Origin: Candidatus Scybalocola faecavium
GTDB taxonomy: Bacteria > Bacillota > Clostridia > Lachnospirales > Lachnospiraceae
DNA: 64,000 bases
NCBI GenBank assembly: GCA_018713145.1
Contig: DVFP01000027.1
Span: forward strand, 1-64,000
Direction of reading: 5' to 3'
Within the stretch, counting starts at the first letter, position 1; each line of letters begins with the position of its first letter. The notes under the pieces were generated by a model. That model saw only the letters and a list, made by a program, of their open reading frames with translations, made no database searches and was not told where the DNA came from. Below, piece by piece: positions 43,893 through 53,146 of this stretch. Made by a program: the position numbers and the translations under genes.

Positions 43893-45218
43893 TTATTCCC
43901 AGCAAAGTGTTACAATACTATGAGGTTCCAGGTCAACGGATGCCCCCTGACCTTTGGCTCCGGCACTTACATGGACCACTTTGTCCTGGCGGTTTAACAG
44001 GATCAGCACTTTTTCACCGTCAGGATTTACAAAGCCTGCGCACTCTGCCTCACTGCACCAGGAGGATACGGGAACTGCAAAGGCTCCCGGCTGTACATAT
44101 CTGCTGAAATGTCCGATATAATAGTAGCTGAGATGCTTTTCCACCTTACTGAAATCTTCAGTACACATCATAGGGGCGTCGCAGAAATTTCCTACATGGT
44201 TAGGACCGCCCTGGCTGTCTAAAAGCAGGTTCCAGTCGAAAAAGGCGCTGACACCGTTTTTAAAGTTGCCGATCATATCATGAGCATACATTTCCCCTTT
44301 GTAAGTTTCGTTGGAACGGTCAAAGCGGCTGTATTCCACACAGCCTTCCGTAAAGAACACTTCCAGATCCGGGAAAGCCCGGCGGATCATATCGATATTT
44401 TCAAAATGATCCCCTGTATACCAGTGAACGCCAATACCGGCAATATAGTCCTTCGCCCCTTCCTGAGCCATGGAGCCGCAGGCGCGCTCGTAGGCACATT
44501 CCTTGTTGTGATCCCACACAAAAATCTTTACATGGGAAAGTCCCGCAGCTTTTAAGGCAGGGCCTAAGTATTTTCCGGCAAAGATTCCTTCCTGAGCGGC
44601 TGTATATTTACAGGAATCCCAGGTCTGTACCGCATCCGGCTCATTTTGCACGGTGATCCAGTTCACCCGGATCCCCCGGTCCTCATACTCCTTTACAAAG
44701 CGGACCATATATTTGGCCCAGCGCTCATAATATTCTTCTTTTAATGCCCCGCCATGGTTCATTTCATGATTCGTTTTCATAAATGCCGGCGGACTCCAGG
44801 GAGACAGCAGGAACTTAAGATCCCCTCCACATTCCTCCCGGGCAGCGTTGATCAAAGGCAGGATGTACTGCTCTTCCCGTTCCAGAGAAAACTTTTCCAA
44901 AGCTTCATCCTGAGGATCTGTATCCGCCGCATAATTGGACAGGGAGAAATCACAGCTGTTAATGTGAGTCCGTCCCAAAGTATAGCCTAATCCCGCTTTC
45001 GAAAAATAAGCTTTAATAAAAGCTTTTTTCTCATCTTCCGGCAGCTTTGAATAACAATAAGCCGCGCTTTCTGTAAAGGCGCCGCCAAAACCGCGGATCT
45101 TGTGGAGCTTTATCTCAGGATAAATATTTACAGCCTGCATACATGACAGCTCCTGGGGCGCCGCCGTCCTTTCTTCCCAGTATTGATCTTTATTAACGTT
45201 TGTGGTAATGATCTTCAT
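43893..45218 (-). CDS. glycoside hydrolase family 30 enzyme
   Basis: A 441-residue GH30-type (beta/alpha)8 enzyme with GFGGAFTESAA near residue 45, acid/base Glu in WITVQNEPDAVQ, and nucleophile Glu in VFFTEGCVEYSR, plus a C-terminal beta domain (PHSIVTLCWE). There is no signal peptide, so it acts on imported oligosaccharides. GH30 members cleave beta-glucosyl, beta-1,6-glucan, xylosyl or other beta links; the exact one cannot be read here. ATG 45218 follows GGGAGG; the frame is open 31 codons further without a site. Confidence 0.9.
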   Translation of the reverse strand: MKIITTNVNKDQYWEERTAAPQELSCMQAVNIYPEIKLHKIRGFGGAFTESAAYCYSKLPEDEKKAFIKAYFSKAGLGYTLGRTHINSCDFSLSNYAADTDPQDEALEKFSLEREEQYILPLINAAREECGGDLKFLLSPWSPPAFMKTNHEMNHGGALKEEYYERWAKYMVRFVKEYEDRGIRVNWITVQNEPDAVQTWDSCKYTAAQEGIFAGKYLGPALKAAGLSHVKIFVWDHNKECAYERACGSMAQEGAKDYIAGIGVHWYTGDHFENIDMIRRAFPDLEVFFTEGCVEYSRFDRSNETYKGEMYAHDMIGNFKNGVSAFFDWNLLLDSQGGPNHVGNFCDAPMMCTEDFSKVEKHLSYYYIGHFSRYVQPGAFAVPVSSWCSEAECAGFVNPDGEKVLILLNRQDKVVHVSAGAKGQGASVDLEPHSIVTLCWE

Positions 45219-45343
45219 AGGTTTGCCTCCCATATTTAAAACACCCCCGGGCTGGTCCGCCCGGAGGTGAAACTTCAGAATATTGTGCCGCGGCCTAAAG
45301 CCTTCAGGCACAGTAAGTCATTATTTATACACAGCAGACTTAT

Positions 45344-48300
45344 TTATGCGCAGTAAACCGTCATTTTGGTGTAAGCGCCGTCCCGAAGAAGCCGTGCGTC
45401 CTGACCGGTGATCTGAGCTTTAGTCACAGTATTTCCCTGAGCGTCCTCAAGACAGATTTCTTTAATAGAATAGCTTCCGGGAACAAGGGCATCCAGTCCA
45501 TCCAGCTTGTAAACCGTCTTAATGCTTCCTAAAAATGTTGCCTGGATTTCTTTTGTCTCATCCACCAGATAGGACGGAATACAAGGTTCAAGATTTAATG
45601 TGAGCTCACCATCCTTCATAACAAATGGCCGGCTTCCAAACATCATCAGCTGCCAGATCTGGAGAAATTCTGCTGTAGAACCGCTTAAGCGGGCAACAAA
45701 ACCTTTTCCGTGGATCTTCTTATTTGGATTAGCGCTGCTGGCGATGAAAGAGGAATTTTCCAGAGGGCTTCTTCCATACATTTCTTCCGGCAGGAAGCAC
45801 ACAGCCCCATTATGGAAATCCTGGTCAAATTCTTCATACATTCCGGATTTGAGCAGTTCCAGCAAATATTTATATTCCATATGGAGCCATACAGACTCGT
45901 TTTCCAGCCAGCCCGGTGTAAAGGCGCAGGCTCTTCCCAACTCAAAGGATGCCTCAGAAAGGGATGCGTTGACCTTGTACATTTTAAGAGCCTGATCGTA
46001 GAGACGGCTGTTTCTAACATTGTCATAAATAGACTTTTTACGGTCTGCAAAATCTTTCAGCTTCAGCATATGAACAGAGCCTTCCAGGAAGTCCGGTGTA
46101 CGTTTCACCTGGAATTTTAACGGCATCAGGCCGTCATCCGTCTTTTCATATTCCGGCACATCATAATAAAAATATGTGGGGCAAACCGGCCCGCCGACTC
46201 TCTGAGCCTTTTCAATGCCCTTTTTCATCACAGCGCTGTAAGCGTCAAGGATCTCAAGCTGTTTTTGACTGTCCCATACTACTGTATTTCCGGAAACATT
46301 TTTGGCTGTTTTTGCCCAGAAGGCTTCTTTTGCATTATTTATATCCGTCCACAGACCGTAAGCCTGGCTGTCGCCTTCCATTTCATCCAGATGATCCCTG
46401 CAGGCCTTGGCTACTGCCTGGGCAAGTTCTGCCACCTCTTCCAGCACAGCCACATCCCGGCCGATTTCTTTAACAGCTTCTTTTTCCCAGCAGATCATCC
46501 GGTACAGTTCATAAGCCTCAGCCATAGATGAGCCTAACAGTCCCGGCAGTCCGTTTAACGCGTCATACCAGCCCGGTTTTCCGCCTTCCATTTCCACACC
46601 CATACCATAGGGATCCAGTGCAGCCACCTTGTTTGCAGTAAGGGTCAGCAGCTTGGACATAAGATTGGTGTGCACTACATTTTCCTTAACATCCTTTAAA
46701 TACCGGTTTTCAGGAACAGACGTATCTACATTTTCTTTCAGATAATGATACTGGCGCACGCCGTTTTCTGTTGCCTCATAGCGCTGAGTCCTTGGCAGGA
46801 TCTCCATTCTTGCCTGAGTAAACAGATAAGAAGCATCATCGTAAAGAAGCGCTTCCTTCTTTTCCGGATAAACAGCCAGATAAGCATCTACCAGATCCAG
46901 GTTGTAGGTCCAGTGATCGCTCCAGTGGCCTTCCCCATAACTTGTCGTATCCAGGCGCAAAGATGCATCCAAAACTTCCTCAAAAAGTTCCCGGATATTG
47001 GAAACGCCGCCGTCTTCCAAAGCCTTATAAAGCTGTCCGGGCGTGTATTCCTGGTCTGCAAGGAAGTCCAGTCCGGAAATCTTTTCAGTCTTTTTAAGCA
47101 CCGCTTCTCCTTCCGGAGTATTATTTTTCACACGATAGGTCATTTTATCAATGCTTAACGGATTGTAACCGTTGATCTGAAGAGCATTGTAAAATGTTTT
47201 AATAGCACTGTCCCCTACAAATGGAGAGTAGAGCATATCGCTTCTCCGGTTCTGGTTCACATCACGGAAATTTCCGTTGCCCTGGGAGAAATATTCCGGA
47301 AGCATGGAAAAGAAGTTGTAATCTCTTTCCATATCTCCGTGCTTTCTGGAATACAAATAGAAGATCTGCTCTTTGCCAAGCTTCACCGGATAACCGCCGC
47401 GAAGAAGATTATCCAGGTAATTCTGACGGCAGTATGCATCAAAAACAGGATCCGCCGTCTTTGTGGCGATCCGCTCTGTGATCTGAGTGGTCAGGGCTTT
47501 GGCCTGGGCCTGTTTTTCCTCAAACCATCCGTCGCTTAAAAACTTCTCAGTCATAGCATCATAAGCCTTTACGTTTTCAGACATACCGTAAAGCTCTTCA
47601 AGACAAACACTCTGGCCGTTTTCTAACTGTTTTTTAGTGCCGAAAAAGCTGGTGGGCACATCATTGCATGTTACCTGTTCCATAGCCATAAGCTCATCCA
47701 CACCATGCTTCATAAAACCGTAGGCACGCATAAGGGTACTGTCATATTCAAATAAAACTTCCCGGTCTACAATGACAGGAAGAAGGACTGTCCCCTGATC
47801 CCGATCTTTTGCAAGAGAATAATTAAAGCCTTCGATCTGGGAAACCTGGGCAGAGTCTTCCATGCTGGCCCGGACCTTAAATTTAGGACGGCGATCCTGT
47901 GTATCTAAAACCTGCATCCACGCCTTTGTAGTCTGGCCCATCTCCTTCATAGCGCCGCCGCTGACACCATAGGGTAAAACCTCGGCCATACCGTCGATCA
48001 CTTCCAGATCCATGGTTTTTCCTGAAATGTTTGTGATCTTTACACAGCGCATCAGGGCAGCTAAAGGTTCACCGGGAAGCGTTTCATACTCTACAGTGAT
48101 CTTATAATCCTTTGTTTCCTCCTCAATGGTCAGGCTGTTCATGCCTACCCGCATGTTCTGCTTTGCCTGAGGATCCCCAAAGGCTTCTGTATATTCTCCG
48201 TTGATCTTTAAAAAAGTGCGGAAGCCCATAAGGGATGTGCGCTCATACGCCTGATGGGCAGGATAAAATTCCATGATGCCGTGGTTCTTATCCTGAACAC

Positions 48301-48445
48301 CGAAGCAGGAAATGGCCTGGCCCCGGTTTACATAATAGCACCACAGAGGGATTCCCAACTCGCCGCTGATACCGGGAAGGAAGCTGGAAAACAGAGATTT
48401 CTGCTGATACTGCTCCATAATGTAATTCATTTCTTTATCTAACAT
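45344..48445 (-). CDS. GH94 phosphorylase, 1,2-beta-oligoglucan phosphorylase-like
   Basis: A 1033-residue cytosolic GH94 enzyme. The N-terminal beta-sandwich starts FSSFLPGISGELGIPLW and VNRGQAISCFGVQDKN, a pattern I associate with the large sophoro-oligosaccharide phosphorylases (SOGP). A likely catalytic-Asp region is SYGEGHWSDHWTYNLDLVDA in the (alpha/alpha)6 barrel. Such enzymes release alpha-glucose-1-phosphate from beta-1,2-glucans. The SOGP assignment is tentative; the GH94 family call is firmer. AGGAGG precedes ATG 48445. It lies between the second GH94 gene and GH30 on one strand. Confidence 0.75.
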   Translation of the reverse strand: MLDKEMNYIMEQYQQKSLFSSFLPGISGELGIPLWCYYVNRGQAISCFGVQDKNHGIMEFYPAHQAYERTSLMGFRTFLKINGEYTEAFGDPQAKQNMRVGMNSLTIEEETKDYKITVEYETLPGEPLAALMRCVKITNISGKTMDLEVIDGMAEVLPYGVSGGAMKEMGQTTKAWMQVLDTQDRRPKFKVRASMEDSAQVSQIEGFNYSLAKDRDQGTVLLPVIVDREVLFEYDSTLMRAYGFMKHGVDELMAMEQVTCNDVPTSFFGTKKQLENGQSVCLEELYGMSENVKAYDAMTEKFLSDGWFEEKQAQAKALTTQITERIATKTADPVFDAYCRQNYLDNLLRGGYPVKLGKEQIFYLYSRKHGDMERDYNFFSMLPEYFSQGNGNFRDVNQNRRSDMLYSPFVGDSAIKTFYNALQINGYNPLSIDKMTYRVKNNTPEGEAVLKKTEKISGLDFLADQEYTPGQLYKALEDGGVSNIRELFEEVLDASLRLDTTSYGEGHWSDHWTYNLDLVDAYLAVYPEKKEALLYDDASYLFTQARMEILPRTQRYEATENGVRQYHYLKENVDTSVPENRYLKDVKENVVHTNLMSKLLTLTANKVAALDPYGMGVEMEGGKPGWYDALNGLPGLLGSSMAEAYELYRMICWEKEAVKEIGRDVAVLEEVAELAQAVAKACRDHLDEMEGDSQAYGLWTDINNAKEAFWAKTAKNVSGNTVVWDSQKQLEILDAYSAVMKKGIEKAQRVGGPVCPTYFYYDVPEYEKTDDGLMPLKFQVKRTPDFLEGSVHMLKLKDFADRKKSIYDNVRNSRLYDQALKMYKVNASLSEASFELGRACAFTPGWLENESVWLHMEYKYLLELLKSGMYEEFDQDFHNGAVCFLPEEMYGRSPLENSSFIASSANPNKKIHGKGFVARLSGSTAEFLQIWQLMMFGSRPFVMKDGELTLNLEPCIPSYLVDETKEIQATFLGSIKTVYKLDGLDALVPGSYSIKEICLEDAQGNTVTKAQITGQDARLLRDGAYTKMTVYCA

Positions 48446-48551
48446 AACTACCTCCTGTTGTTATCTATCGGCCCGGGGACAGGTCTGCCCCGCTTTTTTG
48501 CCAAGGCAGCCCTCATTTCCCGAAAACCGGCATTTTTATGAAAAAATGATT

Positions 48552-51224
48552 CTATGCAAGGATAACTTTCACTTCATTGACCATATCGGATGGAAGGGAC
48601 TTAATAAACTCTCTCTGGATCATCCCCAGATTGCCCTCATTAAAATACTGCCGTCCGTTAATGTAGATTTCCTCAACCTCGTAGTCACCAAAATCTTTAT
48701 GCTGGGCATTGACATAACTTACTTTCAATAATTTCCCCGCAAAGGTTAAGATCACACTGGCTACACCTTCACTGTCAAACTGAGACGCCAGGAGCTTTGG
48801 AGCCAGTTGGAGGTGTCCCTCCTTACCCCGCACACCATACATCTGAGTGAGAACGGTCAGTACCATCCAGCTTCCAGCGCCGGTAAGATAGGAATATACG
48901 CCCTGTCCTCTTGGTGTAAAATATTCAGGGATACCAGGATACATATGGCTTGTTTCGAAATCTGCCGCTTTCTCATACAAAGCCTCAATGGCTTTAAAGC
49001 CTTCCTGGACAAAGCCTCTGGAATACAGGGCATAGGCGTACATAACGCTCATATGGCAAAATACTGCGCCGTTTTCCTTATGGCCATAGGCGAAACCGAA
49101 CATACGGCCCATATCCATGTTGTTTTCCGCAAAATCCGTATTCAGGCAATATCCGCCGATCTCTTTTTTATACAAATATTTTTCAGCAGCCCTGCTGATC
49201 TGTTCTACCTGCTCGTCTAAAGCAGTGCCGGACAAAATGGTAAATACCTGACCGGTGAGCATCATCCGCACCCTGCCGTCTTTAACGCCTTCCGCCTGCT
49301 GTCCGTGATTGTTGTAATAACCGTTAAACCAACTTTCACCGGTTTCATCATGGACGATCTCCATGCACCGGATATGATTGTTGATCCAAAGCCCCATCTG
49401 TTCAAGTGTATCTGCCAGATGATCAATATCCACAGCCACCTGCTCACCGCCAATATGGCTGCAGCTTGCCGTACAAAATTCCTCCAGGAGGGCATTTTTC
49501 TTTGCCACATCTTTATAAATTTCCGGGCTGGCGTTTAACAGCATGGTCAATTCCTTAAACATACGGACGGATTTAATCCCCAGCTTCACTTTAATCGTCC
49601 GGCATAATGCTGCCAGTTCTTTAAAGTTGCCGCTGTAGGCTGCAGTAAAAGCTACGCTTTCGCCCCTGTCCGAAGCCATATCCAAAGCATCGTTCCAGTC
49701 TGCTCCATGGAGACGCATATGATTATGCTCGCCAACATCATAAAACTGTGCCAAATGCTGTAAGAGCAGGTGCTCTAAAAGAGTTCCCTGATAGATTTCT
49801 CCCTTGGCGTCCTTCAGGCAGTTTGTTCCGTCATCGGTGTAGCCTTCATCGATCTTTGTCCCCCGGTTAAGGATCTTATCCCGGAAATAGGGCTGATTTT
49901 CAAACAGGAACGGATAATCCCCGGTCTGCTCCAGATACAGGGCTACTGTACGGAAAGGCCAGTAGGCATGATCCATCCACACCCGGACAATAGAATTACG
50001 GTCTGCAATAAATTCTCCCGGCTTGCTGCCAATAATGGTGGCATTAGTGCCGTCAGCACGGATGCCGGCAAAAAAGTTCTTTAAGTCACTGCGGACGCTC
50101 TCCGGGTCGATAAGGATCAGTGACAGGCAGTCCTGCCACAGATCCCGCCATCCCCGGCCGCCTCGGCCATAATCGTGATGGGGCAGGAAGGAACATCCGT
50201 AAATCCGGCGCAGATGAGGCTGAAGGCTGACCCATGCCATCCATGTGTCAAAGGTCGGGTCACAGGAATGACATGTAATGATCTTCTGACCGTTCCAGTA
50301 AATCTTCATTTCTTCAAAAGCATTTCCGGCTTTCTCCACATCCAGATATTCCATGCCTTCTCCGTTATAGCTTAAAACAAGACAATAGCTATGGCACTCT
50401 CCAGGCTCTAAGGTGATCTTTTCAAACCACAGGGCGCCCATGGCTTCAAATCCGTCAAACGTATCCCCCGGCTGGCTTAATTTGCATCCCCTAATGACAG
50501 CGGCAGGCGCCATATAGTTTCCGCCGTCACCGATAAAATCCTCCACGGTCGGTACGGCCCCTACAGGCTTTCCTCCCAATTCATCCCGGCCATATACGCC
50601 ATAGGAAACATCGTTCTTATGGTGTCCACGCTCATCAAAGGCCATGGATGGAGTGACCACAACTCCGTCATCGGTGACGCTGATCCGGTTCAGCAAAGAT
50701 GTTACATGGCGGTGATCCCGAATATGATCCGCTCCTCTGGCAAAAATGGGGATGGCAGCTACCGGAGTTAAGGTAATGGCCTTTTTTCCGGTATTTTCCA
50801 AAGTCACTTTCATGATTTCCGCTTTTTCTTCCCCAACAGGGCAAAAAGAAAGTATCGCTGCCTTTAATCCGTTTTCAGGGCAGGTGCGCTTAACCTCCTG
50901 CCAATATGGACCTGCCGCCAGCCAGGCTTTTTCTTCCCCGGCTGTATGCCGCCTGGCCTGCTGATATACTGAATATCCAAAGGCCGACCAGGGCATCTCC
51001 TCCCCTTCAACGATACACCAGAAGTTTCTTGTGCTCATACTGCTGTGAAGATTCTCAATGCTTACCGGCTCCAAAAAGAAGCAGTCCTGGGAAATCTTGT
51101 TATCCCCATGCCCGTCCGGTGTGATGCAGCTCATCACTTTCTCGTTGACCAGAGGCATGTACAGCCCCCCAACATTTTGAGGATCTTCCAGATGAAATTC
51201 TGTGTCCGTTATTTTGTAGTTCAT
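48552..51224 (-). CDS. GH94 phosphorylase (cellobiose/laminaribiose phosphorylase type)
   Basis: An 890-residue cytosolic GH94 enzyme, near the size of cellobiose, laminaribiose and 1,3-beta-glucosyl phosphorylases. It has the catalytic-Asp motif LHGADWNDALDM, the phosphate/acceptor loops GRGGRGWRDLWQD and YFTPRGQGVYSYLTGAGSW, and GGEQVAVDIDHL. Reaction: beta-disaccharide or oligosaccharide + phosphate to alpha-glucose-1-phosphate + shortened sugar, saving ATP. The linkage preference is not decidable by eye. ATG 51224 with GGAGGG is favoured over an ATG nine codons earlier. It is the first gene of the locus. Confidence 0.88.
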   Translation of the reverse strand: MNYKITDTEFHLEDPQNVGGLYMPLVNEKVMSCITPDGHGDNKISQDCFFLEPVSIENLHSSMSTRNFWCIVEGEEMPWSAFGYSVYQQARRHTAGEEKAWLAAGPYWQEVKRTCPENGLKAAILSFCPVGEEKAEIMKVTLENTGKKAITLTPVAAIPIFARGADHIRDHRHVTSLLNRISVTDDGVVVTPSMAFDERGHHKNDVSYGVYGRDELGGKPVGAVPTVEDFIGDGGNYMAPAAVIRGCKLSQPGDTFDGFEAMGALWFEKITLEPGECHSYCLVLSYNGEGMEYLDVEKAGNAFEEMKIYWNGQKIITCHSCDPTFDTWMAWVSLQPHLRRIYGCSFLPHHDYGRGGRGWRDLWQDCLSLILIDPESVRSDLKNFFAGIRADGTNATIIGSKPGEFIADRNSIVRVWMDHAYWPFRTVALYLEQTGDYPFLFENQPYFRDKILNRGTKIDEGYTDDGTNCLKDAKGEIYQGTLLEHLLLQHLAQFYDVGEHNHMRLHGADWNDALDMASDRGESVAFTAAYSGNFKELAALCRTIKVKLGIKSVRMFKELTMLLNASPEIYKDVAKKNALLEEFCTASCSHIGGEQVAVDIDHLADTLEQMGLWINNHIRCMEIVHDETGESWFNGYYNNHGQQAEGVKDGRVRMMLTGQVFTILSGTALDEQVEQISRAAEKYLYKKEIGGYCLNTDFAENNMDMGRMFGFAYGHKENGAVFCHMSVMYAYALYSRGFVQEGFKAIEALYEKAADFETSHMYPGIPEYFTPRGQGVYSYLTGAGSWMVLTVLTQMYGVRGKEGHLQLAPKLLASQFDSEGVASVILTFAGKLLKVSYVNAQHKDFGDYEVEEIYINGRQYFNEGNLGMIQREFIKSLPSDMVNEVKVILA

Positions 51225-51408
51225 ATGTGATTCCCTCCTATTCCCACGCATCTTCAGGCCGCCTGGACCTATTGCCGGTCTTGTACGTCCGGTCCGGGCA
51301 GCGCATCTTCCTGCCCTCCTGAACTGTTGCGTATAGTTTTATTATAATCAAACAGGGAATCCGGCCATAGCCTTCGATTTTCACAATGGTGTCTTTTTTT
51401 TACAAGGA
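51225..51408. promoter_or_regulatory. upstream region of the GH94/GH30/importer locus
   Basis: No gene seen. On the minus strand TATAAT lies near 51339-51347 without a consensus -35, compatible with YesN-dependent activation. CCTGAACTGTTGC (51318-51330) is a half-element of the GTAACAGTTCA palindrome family. Confidence 0.35.
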
Positions 51409-51696
51409 ATGGCAGGCCGCCTGCATAATATTTTTCCAGGCATGGATGTTCGGTTCTTTGGCTTTATTTTTGGAGATGTTGATAGAAAAATCAATGTATA
51501 TACAAAAGAAACGTCTCCAGGAGCATTTAGAATTGAATAAATATAGGTACTATATCTTCTGTGAAGGTCAGCAGATATTACGCCAGGGACAACAGTATAT
51601 AAGTTGGTAGAGGAACTGGCAGCGTATTTACCAGAAGATCCTAAAAATAAGTTTATCTGGCATTTGTCCTGTAGGAAAACACACATGTTTTTCCTC
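51409..51696 (+). pseudogene. possible degenerate coding remnant
   Basis: One frame reads from 51409 to a stop at 51538-51540 with FGDVDRKINVYTKETSPGAF. After three stops within 30 codons it again reads as protein-like from 51568 (TPGTTVYKLVEELAAYLPED, then PKNKFIWHLSC). Composition looks coding-like but no family was recognised and no ribosome binding site is well placed. Another frame (51386-51610) is open for 74 codons. Treat as unexplained. Confidence 0.3.
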
Positions 51697-51951
51697 CTAT
51701 CCGATCTCCCCATCCAAACGGCACAGCCTTAACTTTTCTTTCCTCGTCAAACGCTTAATGGAGGCCTCTCTGTGCATGGCCTCCTCTTTTGTGTCAAAAG
51801 TCTCCCAATATACAAGCTTTACCGGTCGGCGGGGTTTTGTGTACTTGGCGCCTTTTCCCGCATTATGGGCGCATATACGCTTTTCCAGGTCGTTCGTCCA
51901 CCCAGTATACAAACTTCCGTCACTGCACTGGACCACATATGTATAATTCAT
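51697..51951 (-). CDS. GIY-YIG nuclease-domain protein (UPF0213/YhbQ-like)
   Basis: An 84-residue protein with the GIY-YIG signature in the form [20 protein letters not shown], the conserved Arg of EKRICAHN, and [17 protein letters not shown] with the Glu ligand. It is the standard length of the UPF0213/YhbQ group, stand-alone domains implicated in DNA repair or processing in some species. AAGATG-type spacing gives only a weak ribosome binding site. Confidence 0.9.
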   Translation of the reverse strand: MNYTYVVQCSDGSLYTGWTNDLEKRICAHNAGKGAKYTKPRRPVKLVYWETFDTKEEAMHREASIKRLTRKEKLRLCRLDGEIG

Positions 51952-52065
51952 CTTTTCATCCCGCCTTTTATCTAAATTTATACGGATACGAGAGAAAAAT
52001 CTTGTTTACACCCGTAAAACCGCATTTTAATGAAGGCTGCAATGTCCCGGCGGAGGCCTATAAGC

Positions 52066-52090
52066 GTAACAGTTCAGCCCTCTGAACTGT
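52066..52090. repeat. palindrome GTAACAGTTCA-N6-TGAACTGT
   Basis: The same arms and 6-nt loop as 2786-2813; the right arm is three bases shorter. It lies about 35 nt upstream of the -35 of the flavodoxin-like gene. Confidence 0.65.
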
Positions 52091-52122
52091 CCCCTATAAG
52101 CGTCCGTTCCTCGGAAATAACA

Positions 52123-52152
52123 TTGACACCCTGCTCTGTTGGTGTTTATAAT
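52123..52152 (+). promoter_or_regulatory. sigma-A promoter TTGACA-18-TATAAT
   Basis: TTGACA (52123-52128) and TATAAT (52147-52152), both consensus hexamers, 18 bp apart, about 100 nt before the flavodoxin-like gene. Confidence 0.82.
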
Positions 52153-52254
52153 TATCGTATATGTAAATTAGGGTAGCACAGCGTTAAAGTACAGCACGCT
52201 GACCCTGGTGTCATTTTAAAGAAAAATCAGATTTAAGTCAAGGAGGATCAAGCC

Positions 52255-52872
52255 ATGAATGTTTTATTAATCAACGGAAGTCCCCACAAAGACGGGTGTA
52301 CTTTTACGGCGCTTAATGAAGTAGCCAAAACACTGAATACTGAAGGAATCGATACGGAAATCATCCACGTAGGCAACAAAGATATTCGGGGATGTATTGC
52401 CTGCCGCCGGTGCGCTCAGATCGGGAAATGTGTCTTTGATGATCTTGTCAATGAAACAGCCCCAAAGTTTGCTGCCTGTGACGGCATCGTTATCGGATCT
52501 CCCGTGTACTATGCCTCTGCCAACGGCACGCTGATCTCTTTCCTTGACCGGCTTTTTTTCAGCACCGGGTTTGATAAGACTATGAAGGTGGGGGCTTCTG
52601 TTGTCAGCTGCCGCCGTGCCGGCAACACTGCCACTTTTGATGAGCTGAATAAATACTTTACCATTTCCAATATGCCTATTGCCTCCAGTCAATATTGGAA
52701 CCTGATCCACGGCGGCTGCGCTGCGGAAGCTCAGCAGGATCTGGAAGGGCTTCAGACCATGCGTACCCTTGGGAGAAACATGGCGTTTCTCATTAAAAGT
52801 ATCCGCCTTGGGAAAGAGCAGTTTGGCCTTCCGGAAAAAGAGCCGGGAATCTTTACCAACTTTATCCGCTAA
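52255..52872 (+). CDS. flavodoxin-fold NAD(P)H-dependent FMN reductase with Cys-rich segment
   Basis: A 205-residue protein of the NADPH-dependent FMN reductase/flavodoxin_2 group, with the phosphate-binding loop NGSPHKDGCTFTAL at the N terminus, GIVIGSPVYYASANGTLISF, and a Cys motif RGCIACRRCAQIGKC (residues about 44-58) typical of iron-sulfur flavoprotein relatives. Likely a cytosolic FMN-dependent quinone or disulfide-type reductase. AAGGAGG precedes the ATG. A long frame on the opposite strand is an artefact. Confidence 0.9.
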   Translation: MNVLLINGSPHKDGCTFTALNEVAKTLNTEGIDTEIIHVGNKDIRGCIACRRCAQIGKCVFDDLVNETAPKFAACDGIVIGSPVYYASANGTLISFLDRLFFSTGFDKTMKVGASVVSCRRAGNTATFDELNKYFTISNMPIASSQYWNLIHGGCAAEAQQDLEGLQTMRTLGRNMAFLIKSIRLGKEQFGLPEKEPGIFTNFIR

Positions 52873-52893
52873 AACAAAGCCATCTAACAAACA

Positions 52894-52917
52894 GAGCTGC
52901 CCCAAAAAGGGCAGCTC
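52894..52917 (+). terminator. hairpin after the flavodoxin-like gene
   Basis: Stem GAGCTGCCC (52894-52902) with GGGCAGCTC (52909-52917) and a 6-nt loop. The T run is weak (CATTTATAT). Confidence 0.7.
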
Positions 52918-52947
52918 CATTTATATAAAGCAGCCATGACATATAGG

Positions 52948-53043
52948 TTATTTAACGGTGATGCCGTCGTGAAAAGCATTTGCTGCATATTTTTCAATAT
53001 GTAACGCATCAGATGGCTTTTCTTTCCAACTTACCGTTCCCAT
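52948..53043 (-). pseudogene. short protein-like frame, possible 3' gene remnant
   Basis: Minus-strand translation from ATG 53043 gives 31 residues (MGTVSWKEKPSDALHIEKYA, then ANAFHDGITVK) and stops at TAA. The frame is open about ten codons further upstream without a start. There is no good ribosome binding site. It looks like the C-terminal end of a lost gene; no family recognised. Confidence 0.3.
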
Positions 53044-53077
53044 ATGCGCCGGCCTGATATTAGTATATGCACTTCAT

Positions 53078-53143
53078 AAAAAAGTGCGCCCCATTTGGGC
53101 CAATGTCACTTAAATTCAATGACCGGATCCCTTTGGGCGCACT
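53078..53143 (-). terminator. terminator of the spoIIQ-like gene
   Basis: AGTGCGCCC (53083-53091) pairs with GGGCGCACT (53135-53143) and is followed by six T on the minus strand. The loop is long (about 43 nt) and can fold further (GGGCC with GGATCC-type partners). Confidence 0.75.
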
Positions 53144-53146
53144 AAG

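Larger units (their letters stand above)
51952..52254. promoter_or_regulatory. upstream region of the flavodoxin-like gene
   Basis: No gene seen. It contains the palindrome 52066-52090 and the promoter 52123-52152. Around 52210 the string GACCCTGG-TGTCAT resembles the hairpin next to repeat A at 5355-5367. Confidence 0.5.

Noticed and set aside
51541..51610. RloB-like N-terminal pattern YYIFCEG in the 74-codon frame
   Set aside because: Only seven residues match, the frame stops soon after, and no RloA partner exists.
52267..52920. A 217-codon frame on the minus strand opposite the flavodoxin-like gene
   Set aside because: The plus frame has a consensus promoter, AGGAGG site and clear flavodoxin motifs; the minus frame has no family features.
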